DNA from: CBDCTM01 sp965222005
GTDB lineage: Bacteria; Bacteroidota; Bacteroidia; Chitinophagales; Saprospiraceae
Reading direction: 5' to 3'
Assembly (NCBI GenBank): GCA_965222005.1
Contig: OZ244935.1
Location: forward strand, 1,116,001 to 1,180,000
DNA: 64,000 bases
Shown in pieces: positions 11,001-18,800 of the stretch. The notes beneath the pieces are model-generated. The model saw only the letters and a list, made by a program, of their open reading frames with translations. It was not told the DNA's origin and ran no database searches. The stretch's first letter is position 1; each line of letters begins with the position of its first letter. The position numbers and the translations under genes were made by a program.

Positions 11001-12545
11001 AACAGGATTGTTGAAATTAGGGAAGTCCACGTCGGAGGTGTTTCCTCCCAGGTAGATGGTCCCGGTGGTTGGGTTGATGTCAATGGCATTAATTTCTGCA
11101 AACCTGTTGCTGGCTGGCCCGGAAAGATAGGTGCTGTACTCCAACATTGTTCCAGTGGTGTTTAAAATAGCAGCGAACCCTGCATTTTGGGAAGTGCCCG
11201 TGTTTTTTTTGTTGATTTGGTAAGCACCCGCCGTAGTTGGGAAGGTAGTGCGCTTGGTCTCTCCGACGAGGTACATTTTGCCGTTGTAAATTTTCATGTC
11301 GTTGAGCAATTCTCCCAAGCCCACAGAGCCATCAGAATCATCTGCCGAAACATATGTGCCATAAACTAGCGAGGAGGCATCGGAATTGATTTTCATAGCA
11401 AAAACGGAGGAATAGTTGAGTCCCGTTCCTACTTTAGGATTAAACTTCTGAAAGGCATTTGTCGTTGTGGGAATGGTAGCCGGGTTAGCTGCTTCTCCTG
11501 CCAGATAGATATTACCACTACCATCTACTTCCATCTCCTGAATCCTTACAACAGAACCAGCCGTAGGGGCACTACCAATATAGGTGGCAAAGTCCATGGT
11601 TGTTAAGTCGTGGCTAAATCGGACCACATAACCAATCGAATACTCTCCGGGTATGTCATTTGCTTTTATGACGCCTGGTGTTGTAGGGAATACAATCCCG
11701 GTATTGTTTCGATAACCACTGATGTATATTCCGTTAGCGGTCACTTCCATATCGCTGACAGACATTGTATTTCCAAAATAGGTGGCATCGAGCAGGGTAG
11801 TTGGATCAATAATGAGTGGGTAATCCGGATCGTATTCGTTTACCTCAAAACGGACATGGCAGTTGTCATCAATCACGTAACTGCTGGCAATAGCCAACTC
11901 CTTGCCGTCGATCACCTGATAGGTATAAGGCGCACCAGAACAATACTGGCCAATAGGCGTTTGCAACACCAGTGCCCCACGGTGAGCTACCCTGACATTT
12001 TCGATACCACTCAACTCCAACTGCACCTCATCCAGGCATGCTCCGGGATAGAGTATGAAGTCGTATTCAAGCCGGCCGTCATCTTTACTGTAAAAGCGCA
12101 AATCGGTATGGTCGTAAATATCCTCATACCATATCTCGCTGAAGGAGGAAATGTTTGAAACTGAACGCGAAGCACACAAATAGTTGATTTTTGTTTTGTT
12201 TTCTTTCTTTCCTTTGATTTGACAGTCATCTTTTGCATTTACAAAATGCATATTCCAAACAAAGGCGTCCTCCTTTTCATTCATTACGCCAATACTTAAA
12301 GCATCCTCCAAAAACCGAAACCTGGCACCTCTGGTATTAGCCTGAAATCGAACATTATTGTTGAATTGTCCAAGGTTTTGTTCAAACCAGATGTTGTCTT
12401 CATATTGTTTGAGAATGGATTCTACGCTTTGAGCCGAGGTGTTTTCAGGTAGTGATTTTTGATAGGGTTTGAATTTTATATTTATTGAAATAGAGGCTAA
12501 TGTGATTAAGAAAACTGCAATAAGAGATAATAATTTTGTACTCAT
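5046..12545 (-). CDS. Giant T9SS-secreted Ig/PKD-repeat surface protein (2499 aa)
   Basis: Secreted modular protein. The N-terminal hydrophobic segment (residues ~4-22) acts as signal peptide or anchor. Next comes a region with WFEQNLGQF (about residue 53) that resembles the leader domain of SBBP-repeat proteins, then a beta-propeller-like region (~250-740) with repeated YLAGE/YFAGTSS phrases. About 17 Ig/PKD-like modules of 75-95 residues follow (~745-2280), each with the pattern Cys...IGTP...Y-x-WSP...GL...TTTYTLTVT...C. The end consists of an FN3-like domain starting LPVELSQFEAH (~2313) and a type A T9SS sorting tail (FPNPA...LPAGTYFIQ...KKFVLQQ, residues 2408-2499). Conserved Cys pairs occur in most modules. 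Probable role: cell-surface adhesin or matrix protein; the ligand is unknown. It lies 272 bases downstream of the second giant gene, in the same orientation. Confidence 0.88.
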   Translation of the reverse strand: MSTKLLSLIAVFLITLASISINIKFKPYQKSLPENTSAQSVESILKQYEDNIWFEQNLGQFNNNVRFQANTRGARFRFLEDALSIGVMNEKEDAFVWNMHFVNAKDDCQIKGKKENKTKINYLCASRSVSNISSFSEIWYEDIYDHTDLRFYSKDDGRLEYDFILYPGACLDEVQLELSGIENVRVAHRGALVLQTPIGQYCSGAPYTYQVIDGKELAIASSYVIDDNCHVRFEVNEYDPDYPLIIDPTTLLDATYFGNTMSVSDMEVTANGIYISGYRNNTGIVFPTTPGVIKANDIPGEYSIGYVVRFSHDLTTMDFATYIGSAPTAGSVVRIQEMEVDGSGNIYLAGEAANPATIPTTTNAFQKFNPKVGTGLNYSSVFAMKINSDASSLVYGTYVSADDSDGSVGLGELLNDMKIYNGKMYLVGETKRTTFPTTAGAYQINKKNTGTSQNAGFAAILNTTGTMLEYSTYLSGPASNRFAEINAIDINPTTGTIYLGGNTSDVDFPNFNNPVAFDDFDKPTESYPDGFLVEIDPKGNGDADLLYATEIGTDETENLLDLAALNGEVFVYMTHMPNLPTDHLLPLVGSPYQAQPISNRPNIYVANIRPSDGQMLASSYIPVDFTSGGVGIEMHEILLGSCGDVYLSGEIRSNGIIEMPPDAHEPSGLGTSTRDGFLLRLNEQLSTLTQGTYVGGNNAEKWAEIDIHDGAVYFAGTSSSPDIPVSADAFMTSGGASFGYIMKYSNLHIETENDTICGSKNIQLNQLSVHCGKEPYTYQWTALTPASVNSINDNTLPNPTVDLNATATFQVQVTDAHGAIETDTVHLELIPGAAQVDAGENRHICSGDTTQIGTHHFEGVTYSWSPTAGLSSASVGKPNAFPNSTTTYTLTYTDCSGTTATDDVVVYVDAHPSTVIDAGANAAVCIASDYQIGTPEVATFTYSWSPAEGLDNPNIAQPTALKVFAEREYTLTMTSLCTGATATDVIQLTIDLASANAGEDKKGCPGTNVTIGNSPNPLYTSYSWTRADDGSTTGITNPTSANPSVNIATAGTYKIVLETTSSCGTTRDTMQIIFENNIPVANAGADVDACVNWPDTTTHKSIQIGTPGDVNFSYQWIVKGGASAAPFLNNVNAAQPIASVDSTTEFVLTQTSLCNGAQDKDTVAVNVPANVPSVDAYEKSNPNQTTICPQPFGGDFIGMDGEAGVIYSWSPTAGLYSYLSQYNGLDAPSVAAKPFFTTRYTLTAIDTCSGKMATDTVLVVVETGGNCVMSDPLDANAAPSAEMAEEEVVICKGESVQIGIPASANSNMSYQWSPTADLSAPTSSTTTVNTPSGTRTYILTTTNTNTGISHSDQVMVVVRPQVLASAGSSPLTFDCIEDINNIHLGPATGQTQYENPDWDIKWTPELGLNDPKALRPTLSGPDVADYYEVRVIDPVTGCSSTAFVTLQFNSSFSDAGADKSLCPGNSVQIGTPALPSSGDIFTGLTTYSYEWTPKEGLDNPYTAQPNASPSKTQIYTVTVTKTVQDFFSQTICNQSSSVVVTLENTTTETANAGSDHSNLCPSDPDVTIGTNTDESPDATYSWTNTSYLNNATLAQPTVDVSALPTGTTTFELTVTDVATGCTTTDKVDVEVNPTTPPSVSVDPAQSGCVGSLVDITGASVPAGYDFQWTSVDDPGLQYLGQTNSLTPKVKVQSTSLTYTLEASDKCGGAPVTASVTITPTAGPSITSMGSYGVVCPGGPLALLGVAATGATSFTWSPATAVDNAFIQNPNFIGTETTTLSLTVSDGTCEVTDNVTIQVDMPPVDAGKDEATCTGAPVTVGTPGNPALYNYNWAIFAGPGPLPGVVNTPQITVNPTGTTQYQLTVTTIAGACPASTDIVTVTIPTGAPTANAGADDNKCLADPAVSIGSALVPGMTYAWSPAAGLSANDVANPKALPEVTTTYTVTVTNPCNGLMATDQVVVTIDPAPVADAGEEVSGCFGDSFTLGSTDLGHTYSWWPTTGLSDPSSAMPTVSLSKIGPSAATITYTLTVDDGVNCTAADEVVVTFNPIPELDYNDRVVCQGSSVGVDNGISGVQEPYSIIWTPNQNISNNKIAAPIFSPTQTTEYTVTVFTPAGCMASQTIVIKVDDFSITPTATPACEDGTTNISVDNIPGASYQWSGPNGFSSSQRRNSLSNLVAADFGSYSVTVTSSNGCTKSASVELVDVCTIVSDCDLSIDNVAVGSCTYDTGSQISESEVTVTVSWGSGAPSGEKILVYSLSDSVYIDATTLTSPQSVDLTVPADSTYKNGVAAHFETTTGCNDIEYYDAPPPCMSLPVELSQFEAHRENCDVRLNWTVESETQFSHYELQRSSNGISFHLLEEIASAGSNGRNIYQYLDRESSKINYYRLKMVDLDGSVRYSKMLSVRNDCYDGKRMIIFPNPAVHEQHTVLNVKLFSQDPQATLAITDLTGRNLKTMILPVQQDWNMIRLNISDLPAGTYFIQHQRKDGTREVKKFVLQQ
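5049..5324 (-). repeat. Near-identical T9SS sorting-tail repeat, copy 1
   Basis: The last 92 codons of the 2499-residue protein match the last 92 codons of the neighbouring giant gene at 274 of 276 bases. The only differences are at 5123 and 5127. Identity stops sharply at 5324, upstream of which the genes differ clearly. Confidence 0.95.
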
Positions 12546-12817
12546 GGGTTTGGGTTGTGCTTTTAACTGGGTACATTTTTTTCAAGAAGTGTTCAGCATC
12601 AATTAAGCCAAAAAAGAGATGTTTGCAGCCCGATTAATAAAATTCGGGCATACTCTAAAATCTTTTGTGCTTTCAGGGTTGTAATCCGGCTACATTTAGT
12701 TATGTCAAAGACCATACCACAATAAAACAACAAGGAAGCAGCGACCAGCAAACAAAAAACACGGTGTTTGTGGGCCACTGTTCATACTTTCTGTGCAAAT
12801 TGTAGGCTGAGCAGTAC

Positions 12818-15800
12818 TCACTGCTGTAGCACAAACTTTTTCACCTCTCTGGTTCCATCCTTGCGCTGATGCTGAATAAAGTAGGTGCCGGCGGCCAGAT
12901 CCGAAATATTCAGGCGGATCATGTTCCAGTCTTGCTGAACAGGCAAGATCATGGTCTTCAAATTCCGTCCCGTAAGATCGGTGATGGCCAAAGTAGCTTG
13001 TGGGTCTTGGCTGAAGAGCTTGACATTCAATACTGTATGCTGCTCATGGACGGCTGGGTTGGGGAAGATAATCATGCGCTTCCCATCATAGCAATCCAGG
13101 TTGACGGTAAGCGTTTTGGAATATTCAATCCTCCCGTCGAGGTCAACCATTCTGAGGCGATAGTAGTTAATTTTGCTGGCTTCCTGGTCGAGATATTGGT
13201 AGGTTCGGGCCGTACCGGCTCTGTCGGATGCAATGGTCTGAATGGTTCTGAAAATAGCCCCTTGGGTACTTCGCTGCAAATCGTAGTGGCTAAAAGTGGT
13301 CTCACTCTCTGCCGTCCAGGCCAGGCGAATATCGCAATTTTCGACATTGGCTTCGAAGAGACTGAGTGCTACAGGTAGCGCGGATTTGCTGATGTGGATC
13401 ATTGCTGTACCACCCGAAAACCCGGTAATCCCATTGAATTGTATATGGTTCTTAGAATTCTCGACTGATGGACTGGAAAGAGCCGTGTTGTTGCCATTGG
13501 CATCAGAAGGAGCCAGGCGTTTGGAAGTAATATCAAATGGCGAAAGTATTGAGTTGGTCTCATTGATGTCAGCATCCGGATCGAAAGAGTCTTTTTTAAA
13601 CCATTGTACCATCGTTTCATTGGGTGTACCAATACCCCAAAGAGCGGCTTGCGTTTTGGCAGAATCCAACATTTGGCGATATTCATTGGGTGGGAAATAA
13701 AAACGAACGTTGACGGAAGCAGTCAGCGCATCATCGTTAGCCGTTTTGACATGCCAATCACGAACCATGACAAAGGTTGCATCATCTGCACCAATTACAT
13801 GTCGGTCAAGGGCATTATCATCCACCCGAATTTCAATATACTCAATGGGGGTGGTATTGCTGCCGTGATCGATGGCAAAAAGGTATTCATCAGGATCCTG
13901 TGGATTGTAATAGTAGTGCCAGTCGCCGATTTCACAATAGGTCCACGAGCGAATGCGACCATGCTTCTGTGTTGTCTTTTCGTGGTAGAAAACGGAGTCA
14001 TCATGCAAAGGATCGACTATCCAAAAGTAGTCGGTCGTCTGTTGTGCGCTGCCGGGGTCGGTACCATCACTCGTAATAGCATAATCTACCTTAGGGTTGG
14101 CACAAATGAGGCGGTAGCCAAAATCATTCGAAGCTTCATTCGCCTCTGTGCCTGCATCTGCTTTGATACTCACCTCTTGCTGCCCTTGATTGACAAAGGC
14201 GAGCTGACCGGCATGGTCGTCAGAATCGAGCAGATCATTGCCTCCTGCCTGATCGGGTGTAGCAGGGGTATATTGTGCTGCCATATCCCCATCGGGAAGC
14301 ACCACTATTAATTTATAATCCGGAGAAGCTCCCGTCCCGTCATAGTCTTCATCCAACAGCAGGCCCTTGAAGAAATACCCGCCATCGTGCTTGCTAATTG
14401 TCGATACGCTTATTTCCGCCAATCCATCATCATTGTAGTCAATTTCCATGGTAACCTTTGCGCCCGGCAAACCTGGCTCACCTACATCCTGGGCATCATC
14501 CCCATCGGAATCTATCCATATTTTGTTTCCCACGGCAGCCCCGTCGAGATAATAGCCAAAGTCAATACCCGTCTGGTTTGAGCCATTCATACTTACACTC
14601 GTTGGATCGTATTCGCTATCAACTCCCAGGCTATGCCAATAGCCCAACAGATGGCCATGCATATCGGTTACATCAAGGGTATAGCTGCCATCAGGAATTT
14701 GCGGAAACAGGTAAGTACCATCTGAAGCGGACGTTGTTTGGGCAATTATGTAACCATTGTCATCTATGAGCAGGAGGCTCACGCCTTCAAAACGAGTAGT
14801 TTCCAATACATCCAGGGTGCCATCGGCATTGCTGTCCGCCCAAAGCGTTCCGCTAATACTGTGAGGAGAGGCAGCCTGATAGCCAAAATCCTGGCTTAAA
14901 TTTACCGGGCCGCTAATGCTTAGGTTGACCTCTGATTCGCCAACAGTGCCGCCGTCGGGATCGTCAAAAAGAGTCAGCCCCGAGGGCAAACTGGTTTCAT
15001 CTACATCTATGATAAAAGACGCATTGCTTTTCAGAGCGCCAAAGGAATAATTGCCATTTTCATTTGTAAAGGTAGATGCTACAACCGAATAGGTATATAC
15101 GGCTGACTGCATATCAAAATTATCGGCAGTACTAATCTTTGCGTTACCAGCAGTTCCATCTTTGGCAATGGTCAATGCCAGGTCTATGGATGTTTCACTG
15201 CTGCCGGTTGTAAAAGTCAACGTCAATGTGCCATCTGAAGCGGTGTTGACCGTGTCGGCGGAAGCACTCAAGGTAGCGATGGCATTTGTTAAATTCAAAC
15301 TGACAGATACATTGTAAATAGTATTGGCATCCAAATTTGAAATTGTTTGAGTTATGGTAGCATCTTGGCCATCATTCACACTAAAACTTGCTTCATTGGA
15401 ACCATTCACACTGACCGACCCTGTACCGGATGAGGACCAATTGGCCAAGGTGCCAGTTGAAAAATCTGCATTTTGAATGGCATTGGCCGTCCCACTTTGG
15501 AAAGCTTGCTGTAAAACAAGTTTTATTCCTTCCAATCCTTCTCCGGCATCTGCCTGGCTGTTGTTGTTTAGATCGAGATATACCAAATCTCCGATCAACC
15601 CGTCACCAGAGGTATGTGCATCGGGAACATAGCCAAAGTCCTGACTTAGATTGCTCGTGCCGCCGGAAAGAATGGCAGTACTTCTGGAATCGAGCAAGTT
15701 GTCCGGATCAACGCTTTGTATCAATTCTCCTAGTACATTGTTGGCATCGTTTACCCAAACAGTATAGGTGCCATCGGGCAATTCTTCAAACAGATAGTTA

Positions 15801-18800
15801 CCCAGGGCATCCGTATATGTGGTAGCGACTATACGTTGAGAAGCGTCCAATAAACTGACACTTACGTTTGCAAGACCCGACTCGCCCGAATCGAATGCGC
15901 CATTGCCATTTTCATCCAACCATACCAAATCGCCAAGCGTATTTAGGGAGCCATTATTATATCCGAAATCTACATTCAGATAAGAATCTCCGGGGGCTAA
16001 AATTAGCGTCTCGCTTTGATGATCGGGATTGGTAGCTAGCTTGCCAAAATCGTCAGGATCACCGCTTTGCGTCCAGGCACTACTACCGCCTGGCAGGCTT
16101 GTATCATCCAGCACAATCCGGTAGATGCCCGGCGGCAAATTGTGGTACACATAGCTTCCGTCAGCTTGAGTAGCCAGCATTCCGCCAGTGTTGCCCTGCA
16201 TATCTTTAGCTCCGGAATATAAAGCATCGGAGGAAGGATCAACTTTTCCGTCTCCATTGCTATCATAATAAAGGCTCAAATCCACACCTCCTATGCCCGC
16301 TTCACCGGCATCCTGAACGCCATTGGCATTTGCATCATTCCACACACGGTTGCCCAGGGCACCGTGGCCTGAATTGCCGTTGGCATCGCCCCAGTTATAG
16401 CCAAAGTCGGCAGTCATGTTTTCCTCTCCACCGACTAAGGAAACGATGTAGGGAATACGTTGGTTTCCCAGATCACTATTGGGATTTATGGGATTGGTGG
16501 TTTGCCTTAAGCCATCGGGCAAGCTGGCACTTTGTAGTTGAATCAAATAAGTACCAGGAGTAATGTTACTAAAAAGATATGCACCATTAGCATCCGTAGT
16601 GGTGCTTGCCATCCTTGCCCCCGAATCAAAATCCAGCAATTCAATGGTTACGCCGGCAATACCTGGCTCTCCTGCATCCTGATAGCCATCGGCATTTTCG
16701 TCGAGCCACACTCTGTTTCCGGCAACCGAAAGGTTCCCTATGTATGCACAGGCAGCTACTTCCAGCTCCCCTTCGGCAGTAGTGTAGCAACCATTCGCGG
16801 GGTTGGTGACGCGGAGCGTGTACTTCTTCACACCAATGCCGGCCGGGTAAATTTCGGGAGAAGATGAATAAAGGTTGCTTAACGTTCCGTCATTGGGGGA
16901 CCAAAGGTAATTATAGGCTCCGGAAGGACTGAAGTTAGGTTGGAAGCTAAGCCCTGTTTCGCTTATACATGCTGATATTGTGGGGATATCTACTACTGGT
17001 GCCGCTACAGGGTTGATGCCAACGGCTACTTCGGCAGTTGCTACACAGCCATTTATACCAACAGCAGTGAGGGTATAAGTTGTTGTATTGTTTACACAGG
17101 CCAATGGATTAGCATCGGTTGGATCTGACAATCCATCAGCAGGACTCCACAAATAGGTCACGCCGGGTTGGGCGGTCGTCCCAATATTGATGCAGCTTCC
17201 CTCACAGAGGGTCAAAGAAGGTATAGCGGGCAGGCTAAATGTTTCTACAACGATTGTTACTTCATCAGTACTGGTACACCCACTTTCAACCTTACTCAAA
17301 GTATAGGTATAAGTACCTGCTACGGTAGTTGTAAACGTTGGATTTTGGGAACCGGAGTCGCTCAAATTTGATGTTGGCGACCAACTATAGGTAATGCCGC
17401 CTGTAGGGTTTGCAGCACTTCCCAGTTCAATTGTGTCGCCAGCACAAATCATTCGGTTGCTTCCGGCGGTAAAGGCAGCTGTATTTGGGGTGATGGTTTG
17501 CGTAGCCTGTTGTTCACAGCCATCTGTGTTTTCAATAGTCAGCTCCAAGATTACTTGGTTACCCGGTTTTGGATCGTTGACAGTTGGGGTACGGATCGTA
17601 GCATCCGACACAAGCAATTTCGGTGACCAGCTATAAGTATATCCTGCTCCGGTTGGGGCGGTGCTTCCCAAGGTTAAAGGCGTCACATCAGAAGGGCAAT
17701 AGTTAAGATTGGGTAAGGTAAAAGAAGGGATGGGACTTCCCACTCGGATGTGTACAGAGTCAACAGATACACAACTGCTGGGCGTATGTGTTGTGGTAAG
17801 GATAAATGTTGTATTGGTAGCTACCAGCACTTCCGGCTGGGCTGAAAATTGATTGGTTCCGTTTTGCCAGTTGGCCCCTGCCGGCGTCCAAGAGTAGGCA
17901 GTGTTAGATTGAGCTGGGGTCCCCAGCGTTACCACGCCATTGTTACAGATCAGCACCCCTGCTCCGGCATCGGCGATCGAATTGGAAATGGTTACGGTAG
18001 CTGTGTCTTTTATCGTACAACCCGAAAGATCATCCGTGACCGTCACATAGTAATCTTTTGAAAATATGGCAGTGGCCATAGGGTTGGAAATGGTGGGGTC
18101 AGACAATACATTTCCATCCCATTGGTAAGAATAGCCCGCAACAGGGGTGGCACCTATTTGCACAGATGTACCAGAACAGGTACTTGGGTCATTTGAACTA
18201 AATACAGGGAGTGACCAGGCCGCTTGATTTACATCGAAAGTTGCCATACAGCTAAATGAGGGGTCAAAAGGACTGGTCATGGTAACGGTGAAAGTATGCG
18301 GTAAATCGTCTGTCAAATAAACAATTCTTCCCGATGTGTCTGACAAACCACTTGCCGGAGACCAGGTGTATTCAAATACTCTGGGATCTTTCGAGAAATT
18401 GTCGGCAGCCGAAGCTACTAGCTTTACATCGCCATCGTTTAAGCCAAAATCCGGACAATCAAAAGGCGCTTCGACCGAAACCTCTACCGTACAGCCACAA
18501 TCAGTAACCTCTACCAGATCAGTACAAGATTCTCCATTGTAGGTTACTTCCAGTTGATAGATAGTGATGCCTCCAGCAGAGGCCGTTACTGGTACTTGTG
18601 GCAAATTGGTTGCCCCGGCAAAACTGCCAGGCCCGGAAATTTTAGTCCAAATGTATGTTTCATCGATATTGGGTGTTCGGTCTGGTTCACCTACATATCG
18701 AGGGCCACAGCCATCTGCTCCTGCTCTGGCTTCTATGACGGAGACTTCTGCTGCATCCACCCAGATGCAGCCTTGTTTTTCTGTAGTGACATAATAGGTT

